This document shows, in pieces, positions 1 to 8,784 of a stretch of 64,000 bases of DNA; position 1 is the first letter of the stretch; each line of letters starts with the position of its first letter. This DNA comes from Sphingobacterium micropteri (GTDB lineage Bacteria > Bacteroidota > Bacteroidia > Sphingobacteriales > Sphingobacteriaceae), in assembly GCF_014692515.1 (NCBI RefSeq), contig NZ_JACOIK010000008.1:62001-126000 (forward strand), read 5' to 3'. The notes beneath the pieces are model-generated. The model had not been told where the DNA came from. It saw only the letters and a list, made by a program, of their open reading frames with translations, and did no database searches. A program made the translations under genes and the position numbers.

Positions 1-95
1 ACGACCTCGTCGAATAACGATAGTCCTCTCGTTACAATATTTTGGTGAGCATACGTAAAAGGATCAAATGATCCGGCGAAAACAGCAATGTTCAT
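1..95 (-). CDS. coaD: Pantetheine-phosphate adenylyltransferase, N-terminal part (runs off the window)
   Basis: The first 31 codons are present, starting at the ATG at 93-95 on the minus strand. The translation begins MNIAVFAGSFDPFTYAHQNI, which matches the nucleotidyltransferase N-terminus of CoaD. CoaD transfers AMP from ATP to 4'-phosphopantetheine in coenzyme A synthesis. The family carries a (T/H)xGH nucleotide-binding motif; here the aligned residues read TYAH, so the Gly is Ala while the His is kept. The gene lies 20 bases after the stop of rsmD on the same strand, and rsmD-coaD is a common bacterial neighbourhood. The remainder is outside the window, so full length and the other motifs cannot be checked. 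Confidence 0.85.
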   Translation of the reverse strand, partial: MNIAVFAGSFDPFTYAHQNIVTRGLSLFDEV

Positions 96-115
96 ATTCA
101 ATAAGCATTAAAGGT

Positions 116-655
116 TTACGAATCCAGTTTAAAAAAGCTAAATGAAGAATAGCCATATTTCCTTGTTTCTATATAAAACGGCGATTCATCCATTTTTCGT
201 GTAGAAGGATGTTCAATCACCATCGTTCCACCCGGCTTCAATAAGCCTTTTTCCAGAATCAAGTTGGCTAATTGCGGTAAGGATGGTAGATCATACGGTG
301 GATCGGCGAAAATAAAATCATATTGATTTTTACAAGCTGCAATAAACTTCAGTACATCCGCTTTACGGGTTCGAATAACCTCGATATGCAGCTTCTTCGC
401 CGTATCCTTAATAAACTGCAAACATTTAAAGTGAATATCCACCGACTCTACCGATAGCGCTCCCCGTGAGGCCAGTTCAAAACTGATATTGCCCGTTCCA
501 GCAAAAAGATCAAGGCAATCGCATTCGTCCAGCGCGATCCGATTATCCAATATATTGAACAGCGCCTCTTTGGCGATATCCGTCGTAGGGCGCACCGGTA
601 AGTTGGCTGGTGGAGATAACCGAAGTCCTCCATATTTTCCGCCTATGATACGCAT
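116..655 (-). CDS. rsmD: 16S rRNA (guanine(966)-N2)-methyltransferase RsmD
   Basis: The 179-residue protein has the RsmD N-terminus MRIIGGKYGG, followed by RPTTDIAKEALFNIL. The SAM-binding loop DLFAGTGNISFELASRGA lies near residues 48-65, and the catalytic N6/N2-methyltransferase motif FADPPYDLP is near residue 115. It methylates N2 of G966 in 16S rRNA during assembly of the small subunit. Length is normal for the family. Its first 13 bases overlap the 3' end of the DUF3822 gene, so the two are probably co-transcribed, with coaD next downstream. The start is an ATG and is supported by the conserved N-terminus. Confidence 0.95.
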   Translation of the reverse strand: MRIIGGKYGGLRLSPPANLPVRPTTDIAKEALFNILDNRIALDECDCLDLFAGTGNISFELASRGALSVESVDIHFKCLQFIKDTAKKLHIEVIRTRKADVLKFIAACKNQYDFIFADPPYDLPSLPQLANLILEKGLLKPGGTMVIEHPSTRKMDESPFYIETRKYGYSSFSFFKLDS

Positions 656-1440
656 AAAGGAGCATCTGCTATGAAATTCAACTTACCGACTTCCTGCTGT
701 ACACCTTCATCATCAGCGTGCAAATCTGTCCGGCCTTGGATAAACTCTACACGATTGGCAAAGTGAGTAAGTGCGGCACTATATGCATGTTGGGCATCGA
801 CACCGGAGATCAATATCTTATGCAGTTTAATATGTAAATCAAAAGCTTGGCAGGTAGTCAATACAAAATAATTTAAATCGTCTACATGCTGTATATCGAA
901 CACATTATAAAACAGGAATTTTCCATTTTTGAAAGCAAACAGTTCTACCTGCGTATTATTGAAATGTGCTCCCAATACTTCGCCCTGCATGGGAATATAA
1001 GTTTGTACCTCGTCTAAAAGAAGCTGAAAATCAGCCACAAATTTTGCACGGGGAAAGATGGCACGCCAGCGGTTGTACAAAAGCAAATCAAATTGATAAC
1101 AAGCTGTTATAGCTAGATTATCTAAACTATGAATTTGAGTACGGTCGGTATGGTCGTCCAGTAAAAACTCTTGATACAACGGATGGTTTTCTGCCTGATA
1201 TACTTCCGTTGGGATAAACACTAAACTTTGTACCGGCAAGCTGATGAACACATACTGAAACGGCAAGCCCAGCAACTTGACCGCTTCCACGTCGGGTTCA
1301 TTTGTGGGATAACGGAACATCGCCTGAACCTGTCCAGACTCATCGACAACGATCAATGTATCTTCTAAAAAATCAGCTTTTACGAACAGCTTATACTGTG
1401 GTATATAATGTAAATGGAAATGCTTTGATGTGTATTTCAT
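643..1440 (-). CDS. DUF3822 family protein
   Basis: This 265-residue soluble protein has no signal peptide or membrane segment. It resembles the DUF3822 family, which in Bacteroidota is typically encoded directly upstream of rsmD, as here. The family is thought to have an actin/Hsp70-like fold, and the alternating beta-rich segments (for example around VELFAFKNGKFLFYNVFD) would fit that, but I cannot verify the fold from sequence. No catalytic motif is evident. Its stop codon lies inside the start of rsmD (13-base overlap), which suggests translational coupling. The ATG start at 1440 faces the divergent helicase gene across about 76 bases. The function is unknown. Confidence 0.8.
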   Translation of the reverse strand: MKYTSKHFHLHYIPQYKLFVKADFLEDTLIVVDESGQVQAMFRYPTNEPDVEAVKLLGLPFQYVFISLPVQSLVFIPTEVYQAENHPLYQEFLLDDHTDRTQIHSLDNLAITACYQFDLLLYNRWRAIFPRAKFVADFQLLLDEVQTYIPMQGEVLGAHFNNTQVELFAFKNGKFLFYNVFDIQHVDDLNYFVLTTCQAFDLHIKLHKILISGVDAQHAYSAALTHFANRVEFIQGRTDLHADDEGVQQEVGKLNFIADAPLCVS

Positions 1441-1501
1441 ACCATGGGTTGTTGAAGTCCCTCAACAAAATTAGCTTTTCCAATCGATATGACCAACCTT
1501 T

Positions 1502-1521
1502 TGCATAACTTTGATTATGCA
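1502..1521. promoter_or_regulatory. Dyad overlapping -7-like element and start codon of the RecD-like gene
   Basis: The 7-base arms TGCATAA (1502-1508) and TTATGCA (1515-1521) are perfectly complementary around CTTTGA. Inside the dyad lies TAACTTTG (1506-1513), a full match to the Bacteroidota -7 pattern TAnnTTTG, and the right arm contains the ATG at 1517. If this -7 element is used, transcription would begin at or near the start codon and the mRNA would be nearly leaderless. No convincing TTG was seen about 20 bases upstream. A second dyad (TTGTTGA 1449-1455, TCAACAA 1462-1468) lies in the same divergent region. Confidence 0.4.
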
Positions 1522-2941
1522 TATTCAGAACCTGCTTATCCAACAGTTTGTATGGCAACCTACCTTGCAACAGCAGGAATCATTTTCGCTTTTAGACGAG
1601 TTCTTATCGACATTTCACCCGAGTACATGTTTTCTTTTGAAGGGTTATGCGGGTACGGGAAAGACCACGATTATCAGCGCATTGGTAAAAATTTTGCCCA
1701 CGCTTCAGAAAAGATCGGTCTTACTGGCGCCTACTGGACGCGCTGCAAAAGTTATGCGGCACTATTCAGGCAGAAAAGCATTCACCATCCATAAAAAGAT
1801 ATATCGCAAAAAATCTGCAGCTACCCTCGAAATGGATTTCACCTTAGCGGAGAATCTACATGAAAACACTTTATTTATTGTAGATGAGTCTTCTATGATC
1901 TCAGATGCCGGCGAGCAATTCTTTTCTCGAAGTTTACTGGACGATTTGATTCGCTATGTGCAATCAGGCGAAAACTGCTGTCTTTTATTTGTTGGGGACA
2001 CCGCACAATTGCCACCTGTGGGCATGTTGGAAAGCCCAGCTCTGGATCCGAATTACCTCGAAGCGAACTACCACTTACGGGTTTTTCATTATGAGCTTCG
2101 CGAGGTTGTACGGCAGCAAAAAGCATCGGGTATACTTTATAATGCCACCAAAGTACGTAACGATATCCATTGGGAAGATCAGGGTGGCGCACTCCCTTTT
2201 CCACAATTCCATACCAAAGGGTTTACGGATATTTTTCGCATGAACGGTGATCGGTTATTGGAGGGACTACACTATAGCTATGACCATTTTGATATCGAAA
2301 ACACCATCGTGATCTGCCGGTCCAATAAATCTGCCAATTTATATAATCAGCATCTCCGGAATCAGATTCTCTTTCGCGACGAAGAAATTACAGGGGGCGA
2401 TTTGGTGATGGTCGTACGGAATAATTACTATTGGCTTCAGCAACATGACGAGAAAAACACGGGGTTCATCGCTAATGGCGATCTGGCAAAAGTTCGGAAG
2501 GTCAGCAATATACACGATCAACATGGTTTCCGCTTCGCGGATGTATCGCTGGAATTTATAGATGATGACGAGCTGGAACCCGTGGTATGCCGTGTTCTGC
2601 TCGATAGTTTACACGTAGATGCACCCAACATGCCGCGTGAACAACAGCAGCAACTATATGAATCAATTGCGCTAGACTATGCGGATATACCGACCAGAAA
2701 AGATCGCTTGGAGGCCATTAAAAAAGACCCTTATTATAATGCCTTACAGATTAAGTTTGCTTACGCGATCACCTGCCATAAAGCACAAGGTGGACAATGG
2801 CCTTGTGTGTTTGTAGATCAAGGTTATTTAAACGACGAGATGCTCAACATGGAATTTTTACGCTGGCTTTATACGGCTATTACCCGTGCCACAGCACAAT
2901 TGTTTTTGGTTAACTTTAATCCTAAGTTTTATGGAGAATAA
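1517..2941 (+). CDS. RecD-like ATP-dependent DNA helicase (superfamily 1B)
   Basis: The protein has 474 residues. A Walker A motif GYAGTGKTT lies near residue 43, a DES Walker B motif is followed by SSMISDAG near residue 122, and a GDTAQLPPVG helicase motif is near residue 158. The C-terminal UvrD_C_2-type segment ends in TCHKAQGGQWPCVFVD and WLYTAITRA. This layout matches short RecD2-like or Pif1-like 5'-3' helicases annotated in Bacteroidota, not the RecD subunit of RecBCD. I chose the ATG at 1517; an in-frame TTG six bases earlier is also possible. The next gene starts 11 bases before this stop. The role in repair or replication is inferred from motifs only. Confidence 0.88.
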   Translation: MHIQNLLIQQFVWQPTLQQQESFSLLDEFLSTFHPSTCFLLKGYAGTGKTTIISALVKILPTLQKRSVLLAPTGRAAKVMRHYSGRKAFTIHKKIYRKKSAATLEMDFTLAENLHENTLFIVDESSMISDAGEQFFSRSLLDDLIRYVQSGENCCLLFVGDTAQLPPVGMLESPALDPNYLEANYHLRVFHYELREVVRQQKASGILYNATKVRNDIHWEDQGGALPFPQFHTKGFTDIFRMNGDRLLEGLHYSYDHFDIENTIVICRSNKSANLYNQHLRNQILFRDEEITGGDLVMVVRNNYYWLQQHDEKNTGFIANGDLAKVRKVSNIHDQHGFRFADVSLEFIDDDELEPVVCRVLLDSLHVDAPNMPREQQQQLYESIALDYADIPTRKDRLEAIKKDPYYNALQIKFAYAITCHKAQGGQWPCVFVDQGYLNDEMLNMEFLRWLYTAITRATAQLFLVNFNPKFYGE

Positions 2942-3485
2942 GGATTTTGAGCCGCAACTTGTTCAATTTCTAAAAGTCGATATCCGGCGATATCCGGCAA
3001 AATCATTTAATCTGGATTTTATCCAGATACAGGGTTTCACCGTAGCCAGCTTGCTGGCGTATTCTTACCATCCTGACAACCAAGTTTCTTTTCGGGCAGC
3101 ATGGTTGCTCGAACATGTTTGTATACAACAACCTGCGCTCATTGCTCCCCTATATGACTCCTTCCTTATCGGATTATCAAAGCAAAAGCATTGGGGAACC
3201 ATACGGAGCTACACGAAAATAGCGATGCTGGCTACTGATTTCAAAACAGCTGTCCCGCAAACGCACGATCAGGAGGAAATTTTAGTAGAACAAACGTTTA
3301 ATTGGTTAATCCATCCGGCGTGTCCCGTGGCGGTTCTCGTTAATTGTCTGGATATATTGTGTAATTTACGGAAGAACAATCCTTGGATCACCACAGAATT
3401 GAAAGAACAAATCCACCACCTACTCAAAAATCCGACCCCAGCATTAGCTAGCAGGGCAAAAAGAGTGTTGAAGAAAATCGCTTAA
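2931..3485 (+). CDS. Hypothetical helical protein, possibly HEAT-repeat-like
   Basis: This 184-residue protein starts at the ATG at 2931, which overlaps the last 11 bases of the helicase gene, so the two are likely translated together. An earlier in-frame GTG exists but would lie deep inside the helicase. The protein is rich in Leu, Ala and His and appears all-helical, with repeated segments such as [11 protein letters not shown] and [11 protein letters not shown] that resemble HEAT/ARM repeats. There is no signal peptide or catalytic motif. Its stop overlaps the convergent ruvB stop by four bases. I do not recognise a named family, and a role with the helicase is only suggested by linkage. 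Confidence 0.7.
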   Translation: MENKDFEPQLVQFLKVDIRRYPAKSFNLDFIQIQGFTVASLLAYSYHPDNQVSFRAAWLLEHVCIQQPALIAPLYDSFLIGLSKQKHWGTIRSYTKIAMLATDFKTAVPQTHDQEEILVEQTFNWLIHPACPVAVLVNCLDILCNLRKNNPWITTELKEQIHHLLKNPTPALASRAKRVLKKIA

Positions 3486-4504
3486 AATAACGTATTGCCT
3501 CGATGGAACGTATTTCTCCCCAGGTGTTTGAACGCCAGTTCGGTACATTCACGACCGCGGGATGTACGCATCAGGTAACCTTCTTGAATCAAAAACGGTT
3601 CATATACTTCCTCAATCGTTCCTTCATCCTCTCCTACGGCTGTAGCGATCGTTTTTAGTCCGACGGGCCCACCTTTGAATTTATCGATGATGGTGATCAG
3701 AATCCGATTATCCATTTCGTCGAGCCCATTTTCGTCCACATTCAGGGCATTCAGGGCATACTGCGCGATAGCCCTATCAACGGAGCCATTACCCTTAATC
3801 TGCGCGAAGTCCCGCGTTCGACGCAATAGCGAATTGGCAATACGAGGTGTGCCCCGGCTTCGTCGTGCAATCTCATACGCCCCTTCTTCCGTAATTGGTG
3901 TATTTAAGATATGAGCCGATCTTAGTACAATTGTAGTCAACAACTTAGCATCGTAATATTGAAGTCGTGAATTAATTCCAAAACGGGCACGAAGCGGTGC
4001 TGTCAACAATCCAGATCGGGTTGTTGCGCCAATAAGCGTAAAAGGATTCAATGAAATCTGAACGGAGCGGGCGTTGGGACCGGTTTCCAACATAATGTCA
4101 ATTTTGAAATCCTCCATCGCCGAATACAAGTATTCCTCTACCAGCGGACTTAAACGATGAATTTCATCAATGAACAAGACATCGCCTTCTTCCAGATTCG
4201 TTAGTAAACCCGCTAAATCCCCTGGCTTATCCAATACCGGACCGGATGTGATTTTGATGTTCACGCCCATTTCATTCGCGATAATATGGGATAACGTGGT
4301 CTTACCCAAGCCGGGAGGGCCATGTAACAACACATGGTCTAAAGCCTCGCTGCGCAATTTTGCAGCTTTAACAAAAATAGAGAGGTTTTCTAAAATTTTC
4401 TCTTGCCCGGTGAAATCCTCGAAGACCTGCGGACGTAAAGCCCGTTCTATATCCCTATCAATGGAATTTAGCCTTTCTGGATTCGGATCAAGATTTTCAT
4501 TCAT
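3482..4504 (-). CDS. ruvB: Holliday junction branch migration DNA helicase RuvB
   Basis: The 340-residue protein is typical RuvB length. It shows the N-terminal signature [20 protein letters not shown], Walker [16 protein letters not shown] near residue 63, Walker [12 protein letters not shown], the sensor [18 protein letters not shown], and the C-terminal winged-helix segment [26 protein letters not shown] (shortened here). RuvB is the AAA+ motor that, with RuvA, drives branch migration of Holliday junctions for RuvC cleavage. ruvA and ruvC are not in the window, which is usual for this phylum. It is convergent with the helicase operon and sits 16 bases upstream of the glycosyltransferase gene. 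Confidence 0.97.
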   Translation of the reverse strand: MNENLDPNPERLNSIDRDIERALRPQVFEDFTGQEKILENLSIFVKAAKLRSEALDHVLLHGPPGLGKTTLSHIIANEMGVNIKITSGPVLDKPGDLAGLLTNLEEGDVLFIDEIHRLSPLVEEYLYSAMEDFKIDIMLETGPNARSVQISLNPFTLIGATTRSGLLTAPLRARFGINSRLQYYDAKLLTTIVLRSAHILNTPITEEGAYEIARRSRGTPRIANSLLRRTRDFAQIKGNGSVDRAIAQYALNALNVDENGLDEMDNRILITIIDKFKGGPVGLKTIATAVGEDEGTIEEVYEPFLIQEGYLMRTSRGRECTELAFKHLGRNTFHRGNTLF

Positions 4505-4520
4505 ATATACGCGAAGTTAA

Positions 4521-5303
4521 CTATTTATATTTCTTAAACCAACTCTCTATTTTTAACTGTATAACACCAAAAAATGCTTCTCTGAATATGCGCGTACTCA
4601 TTTTAGAAACTCCCTCGGTGCGGTCGGTAAATATAATAGGTACTTCTACTAGTTTGAAACCATATTGGATAGCGGTAAACTTCATTTCAATCTGAAAAGC
4701 ATAACCGATAAACTTAATATTGTCTAACGGAATTTTTTCCAATACCTTCCGGGAAAAGCAGACAAAACCGGCGGTAGCATCCTGAATAGGTATACGCATG
4801 ATAAGGCGTACATACGCGGATGCAAAATATGACATCAGCACGCGGCTCATTGGCCAATTCACCACATTGACGCCTTTTATATAACGGGAGCCAATCGCCA
4901 TGTCTGCACCCTCCAAGCATGTCTGGCGCAAACGAATCAAATCCTCGGGATTGTGGCTGAAATCGGCATCCATTTCGTATATATAGCTGTAATGGCGCTG
5001 CAATGCCCACCGAAACCCATGAATATAAGCCGTACCCAATCCCAACTTGCCAACGCGTTCTTCAATAAACAAACGGCCGACATATTCCTGCTGTAAAGTC
5101 TTGACAATAGTTGCGGTACCATCCGGCGAACCATCATCAACAACCAAAATATCAAAGGGAACAGCTAAGGAAAATACCTTGCGGATGATCTTCGCTATGT
5201 TCTCTTTTTCGTTATACGTGGGAATAATAACTAAGCTGTCTGTCACGCTCGATGATATATTAAATTGATTGCACCGTCTCTCCATTAACACTAAATGTCG
5301 CAT
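4521..5303 (-). CDS. Polyprenol monophosphomannose synthase / dolichyl-phosphate mannosyltransferase family (GT2)
   Basis: The GT-A glycosyltransferase family 2 domain starts at SLVIIPTYNEKENI, with the metal-binding and nucleotide-sugar motifs DDGSPDGT and DADFSHNPEDL, then MAIGSRYIKG. This matches DPM1-like synthases, which transfer a hexose (usually mannose) from GDP-sugar to polyprenol phosphate on the cytoplasmic face of the inner membrane. No C-terminal membrane segments are present, so it is the soluble, bacterial DPM1-like form. The ATG at 5303 gives 260 residues; other starts are ATG 5285 and GTG 5246, and the last lies nearest the conserved domain. The donor sugar is inferred from the family. 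Confidence 0.88.
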   Translation of the reverse strand: MRHLVLMERRCNQFNISSSVTDSLVIIPTYNEKENIAKIIRKVFSLAVPFDILVVDDGSPDGTATIVKTLQQEYVGRLFIEERVGKLGLGTAYIHGFRWALQRHYSYIYEMDADFSHNPEDLIRLRQTCLEGADMAIGSRYIKGVNVVNWPMSRVLMSYFASAYVRLIMRIPIQDATAGFVCFSRKVLEKIPLDNIKFIGYAFQIEMKFTAIQYGFKLVEVPIIFTDRTEGVSKMSTRIFREAFFGVIQLKIESWFKKYK

Positions 5304-5305
5304 CC

Positions 5306-5362
5306 GGATATTTGAGGTATGTAGAAATTTATCCTTAGTACTATCCCCTATCTCAAATATCC
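5306..5362. repeat. 14-base inverted repeat upstream of the GT2 gene
   Basis: GGATATTTGAGGTA (5306-5319) and TATCTCAAATATCC (5349-5362) are complementary over 14 positions with one G-T pair, separated by 29 bases. It begins just two bases upstream of the first possible GT2 start codon. It could be a hairpin in the leader, an operator pair or a small mobile remnant; no second copy was noticed in this window. Confidence 0.45.
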
Positions 5363-5380
5363 AAAGCGACGAGTTTTTTG

Positions 5381-5405
5381 CTTCTTTTTTACGGGAAAAA
5401 AGAAG
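5381..5405 (-). terminator. Candidate hairpin downstream of the peptide transporter gene
   Basis: CTTCTTTTTT (5381-5390) and AAAAAAGAAG (5396-5405) form a perfect 10-base stem with loop ACGGG, placed 9 bases after the stop of the leftward transporter gene. The stem is A/U rich and is not followed by a clear U-run, so it may be a weak terminator or a 3'-end stabiliser. Confidence 0.35.
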
Positions 5406-5413
5406 AACATATT

Positions 5414-6997
5414 TTAATTAATACCATGCATTAATTTCTTTAACAGCGGATTGAATACAAGCAATAGTAAAGCAACAAGAATAGGTAATCCTGCGATAAT
5501 TAAGAAAAATGTCGACATGGAATATTTCTCCGATATTTCGTCAATGTAAGAGCCTGTCATACCAGCAATAAAGTTGGCAATCGCCGAAGCCGTAAACCAA
5601 AGACCAAATATCAATCCTACGAATTTTGGCGGAGACAATTTACTCATATAAGAAAGACCCACAGGAGACAGGCATAGTTCGCCGGTCGTATGGAAAAAAT
5701 AAGCTAAAATCAGCCAGATCATGCTTACTGATGCCGTTTTTGCATCCTGTGGAATGGAACTGGCACCATAAGCCAAAGCAACGAAACCAATCCCCACTAG
5801 TAATAAGCCCATAGCAAATTTTATCGGCCCAGAGGGATTCCATACTTTTTCCCATATTTTACTGAAGGACGAGGCTAAGGTGATAATGAAAAACGAATTT
5901 AAAATCTGAAACCAGGAGACGGTTACTTCGGTCTGTTCAATACTGAATTCCCTATATACTTTCCAGAAGCCAAGCGCCCATATAATGACAAAAGAAATCG
6001 CCGTAAACAGAATGGTTAATGGATATTGCCCGGCTATCTTCTTTGCCAGACTGTAGAGTACCCAGGTTACGATCATGATGGGGAAAATCGTCAGAGCCGC
6101 GTCGATCCATTTAAATGTCAGTCCGGCATTTCCTTCTAAAACCCGTTGCGTGTAATCCTTAGCAAAGATAGACATCGAACCGCCCGCCTGTTCAAAAGCA
6201 AAGAAGAAAAAGATACTGGCAAACATTAATACGGCTACGACAATCAGCCGGTCGCGCACCACGTTTGCAGGGGTTTCTTCATCCGTAATCTTCTCTACAT
6301 GCTCTTCCGGTTTATGTGTCGTATCAGGTTTCTCACCATTTATACCAAATATTTTTTGCGCAAAGAAGAACTGCAACATACCGAAGAACATAAATACACC
6401 GGCTAGCCCGAAACCGTAATGCCAACCTATTTTCTCTCCTATATAGCCACATAGCAACATCCCTAAAAAGGCACCAGCGTTGATACCCATATAAAAAATG
6501 GTGTAACCTGCGTCTTTCTTAGTACTGGTATTGGGATACAATTGCCCCACCATAGAGGAAATATTCGGCTTGAATAAACCGTTCCCTAGAATCATCAAGA
6601 CTAAACCCAAGTAAAAGAAACTATTTCCAAACGTTTCAAATGCCATCGAGAGATGACCCAAGGTCATGATTAAGGCGCCGAGTAGAATTGCTTTCCGATA
6701 TCCTGTAAGTTTATCCGCGATCATTCCTCCGATCAACGGTGTAAGATAAACTAAGCCGGTATACCAGGCATAAAGCTGCATAGCGTCCGCATTTGTCCAT
6801 CCCCACCCGCCTTTGGCAATTTCTGTGATGAGGAACACCGTCAACAGGGCCCGCATTCCATAATAGCTAAAGCGCTCCCACATTTCTGTAAAAAACAGCA
6901 CAAATAAACTTGCGGGATGTCCCATTACCATTTTGTTGTCAATGCCCTGCTTAGCGAGGTGGTTTACCAGGACTTCGTCTTCTTTTTGTTGAATCAT
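5414..6997 (-). CDS. Proton-dependent oligopeptide transporter (POT/PTR2 family MFS)
   Basis: The 527-residue membrane protein carries the POT signature EMWERFSYYGMRALL (E-x-x-E-R-F-x-Y-Y-G) in the first transmembrane helix and the PTR2 motif FYMGINAGAFLG in the fifth. About twelve to fourteen hydrophobic helices can be seen, with a charged cytoplasmic loop near residues 220-245 (KPDTTHKPEEHVEKITDEE). It should import di- and tripeptides with protons across the inner membrane. The ATG at 6997 is well placed before the conserved N-terminus. A hairpin with a U-run separates it from the gene upstream, so it is probably transcribed on its own. Confidence 0.93.
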   Translation of the reverse strand: MIQQKEDEVLVNHLAKQGIDNKMVMGHPASLFVLFFTEMWERFSYYGMRALLTVFLITEIAKGGWGWTNADAMQLYAWYTGLVYLTPLIGGMIADKLTGYRKAILLGALIMTLGHLSMAFETFGNSFFYLGLVLMILGNGLFKPNISSMVGQLYPNTSTKKDAGYTIFYMGINAGAFLGMLLCGYIGEKIGWHYGFGLAGVFMFFGMLQFFFAQKIFGINGEKPDTTHKPEEHVEKITDEETPANVVRDRLIVVAVLMFASIFFFFAFEQAGGSMSIFAKDYTQRVLEGNAGLTFKWIDAALTIFPIMIVTWVLYSLAKKIAGQYPLTILFTAISFVIIWALGFWKVYREFSIEQTEVTVSWFQILNSFFIITLASSFSKIWEKVWNPSGPIKFAMGLLLVGIGFVALAYGASSIPQDAKTASVSMIWLILAYFFHTTGELCLSPVGLSYMSKLSPPKFVGLIFGLWFTASAIANFIAGMTGSYIDEISEKYSMSTFFLIIAGLPILVALLLLVFNPLLKKLMHGIN

Positions 6998-7016
6998 CTT
7001 TTAAAGTTATCGTCGT

Positions 7017-7060
7017 AAAAACCAAAATCAAATAGGTGGTATTTACCTAATTGATTTTGG
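7017..7060 (-). terminator. Long hairpin with U-run after the TIM-barrel gene
   Basis: Two 16-base arms (7022-7037 and 7045-7060) are complementary with a single mismatch and enclose a 7-base loop. On the minus strand the stem is followed by TTTTT (7017-7021), as in an intrinsic terminator for the gene ending at 7152. It also lies only 20-60 bases upstream of the peptide transporter start, so it may double as a leader structure. Confidence 0.6.
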
Positions 7061-7151
7061 CAACTTTGCTACAAAGAAAATAAAAATTCTAGTTTTTCCC
7101 GTAATATCCATTTTATATTTTGTAAAAATTCAATTACGGGTTAACCCGAAT

Positions 7152-8036
7152 TTATAACGTTTTAAATCGCTCCAGCAATTTTTTAGTCGCGAGAATACCG
7201 TCTAATTCGGCAAGTTTACTCCCTTCATACTCAATGCCCACATATCCCTTAAATCCAGCCTCTTTCACAATTTGCATCATGCGGTGATAGTCAATAGCCG
7301 TTTCGTTACCATTTGCGTCAAAATCGTGAGACTTGGCACTTACTCCTTTCGCATAGGGCATTAGATCTTGTACACCTTGATAGCGATCGTATTCATAGAA
7401 ATTACCGAAATCAGGTAAACTTCCACAGTTTTTCTTACCGACTGCTTTCAAGACGCCCGCCAACCAATCACCATGGGAAGAGATACCACCGTGATTTTCT
7501 ACAATGACGTTAATTTTTGCTTTTTTACCATAGTCCGCTAATGTGCCTAAGCTGTCTACGACACGTTGTGCCACCTCTTCCGGCGTACCTTTTCCGGCTG
7601 CATTTACACGGATGGATTTACATCCTAAAAAGGCTGCTGCATCGATCCACTTATAATGGTTGTCAACCGCTTTTAAACGCTTCGCATTATCTTCGTCACC
7701 TAGATTCCCTTCCCCATCGATCATGATCAACACATTTTTGACACCATTATCTTTAGCCCTATTGTTCAAGTCTTTCAAATAGGCCATATCTTTAGCTTTA
7801 TCTTTAAAGAACTGATTGACATATTCCACCCCGTAGATACCACATTTTTTTGCGGCAAATTCCGGAAAATCAATATTCTTTAAATCTCCTGCAAATAGTG
7901 TTTTGTGAAGAGACCATTGCGCTAACGAAATGTCAAACCATGCTTTTTTTGCGGCAAACACGTCTAACGAAGGAGCTATTACCACTCCTGCTGTTGCCAG
8001 TCCTAAGTTTTTTAAAAACGTTCTTCTAGAGTTCAT
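7152..8036 (-). CDS. Exported sugar phosphate isomerase/epimerase-like TIM-barrel protein
   Basis: The 294-residue protein begins [19 protein letters not shown], a typical twin-arginine (Tat) signal (SRRTFLK, a hydrophobic core, then VFAAKK), so it should reach the periplasm folded. The mature part resembles the xylose isomerase-like TIM-barrel superfamily (hydroxypyruvate isomerase/IolE-like), with putative metal or substrate residues in [22 protein letters not shown] and [10 protein letters not shown]. Such Tat-exported proteins are common in Bacteroidota, but their substrates are mostly unknown. It starts 20 bases downstream of the LutA-like gene on the same strand and may be the last gene of that group. 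Confidence 0.85.
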   Translation of the reverse strand: MNSRRTFLKNLGLATAGVVIAPSLDVFAAKKAWFDISLAQWSLHKTLFAGDLKNIDFPEFAAKKCGIYGVEYVNQFFKDKAKDMAYLKDLNNRAKDNGVKNVLIMIDGEGNLGDEDNAKRLKAVDNHYKWIDAAAFLGCKSIRVNAAGKGTPEEVAQRVVDSLGTLADYGKKAKINVIVENHGGISSHGDWLAGVLKAVGKKNCGSLPDFGNFYEYDRYQGVQDLMPYAKGVSAKSHDFDANGNETAIDYHRMMQIVKEAGFKGYVGIEYEGSKLAELDGILATKKLLERFKTL

Positions 8037-8055
8037 TGGATTTTTATAGGTTTTA

Positions 8056-8784
8056 TTAAATATTTGCCCACCCGGAGGTTAACACATCCGCGATATGTTT
8101 GGTCTTGATGGGGAGTTGATGTTTATCAATATATCCTTGTATTTGAAATAAACATGAACTATCTGTTGAAATAATATAGTCAGCTTTAACGGCCATGGCA
8201 TTTTGTACTTTTTGTTCAGCAATCGCTGCCGATATGCCTTCAAATTTCACGGAAAAAGTGCCTCCAAACCCATAGCATGCGTCTTGCTCACGCATGGAAA
8301 CAATCTCAAGACCGCCCACTTGCGCTAATAGCTGTCTGGGTTCGTCTTTCATCTTATATTCTCCTAACGCGGTACAGGAGTCATGATAGACCGCCGTACC
8401 CACTAATTCAGCTCCAAAATAATCTTTTTTAAGCACATTTACCAAAAAATCGGTCAATTCATAGATGTTTGATTGGATATTGCGACAGCGGTTATGAACC
8501 GTAGAATTGGTAAACAAATCATCATATCCATTTTTTATCATCTCGGTACAAGAGGCCGACGGCGACACGATATAATGATCTTCCGAAAAATCATGCAGAA
8601 ATTTAAGACCGATTTTCTTAGCCTCATCCCAGAAGCCCGCATGATACGCCGGTTGCCCGCAGCAGGTTTGTTTCGGATTATAGACAACTTCGCAACCTGC
8701 TTTTTGCAACAGCTTTACCGTACTAAAAGCCGTTTCCGGATAAATCTGGTCTATGAAACAGGGTATAAATAGTTCTACTTTCAT
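8056..8784 (-). CDS. (Fe-S)-binding protein, LutA/YkgE family
   Basis: The 242-residue protein has the two-repeat cysteine-rich (CCG) domain of LutA and GlpC-type proteins: an N-terminal IPCFIDQ with [11 protein letters not shown], then [12 protein letters not shown] and [12 protein letters not shown]. In the family the second repeat normally reads [11 protein letters not shown]; here the second Cys is Tyr, so one cluster ligand seems lost. LutA works with LutB and LutC in L-lactate oxidation, but neither gene is adjacent. Its ATG overlaps the TGA of the UMF1 transporter (ATGA, 4 bases), so the two are translationally coupled. Binding of an iron-sulfur centre is inferred from the family. Confidence 0.85.
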   Translation of the reverse strand: MKVELFIPCFIDQIYPETAFSTVKLLQKAGCEVVYNPKQTCCGQPAYHAGFWDEAKKIGLKFLHDFSEDHYIVSPSASCTEMIKNGYDDLFTNSTVHNRCRNIQSNIYELTDFLVNVLKKDYFGAELVGTAVYHDSCTALGEYKMKDEPRQLLAQVGGLEIVSMREQDACYGFGGTFSVKFEGISAAIAEQKVQNAMAVKADYIISTDSSCLFQIQGYIDKHQLPIKTKHIADVLTSGWANI

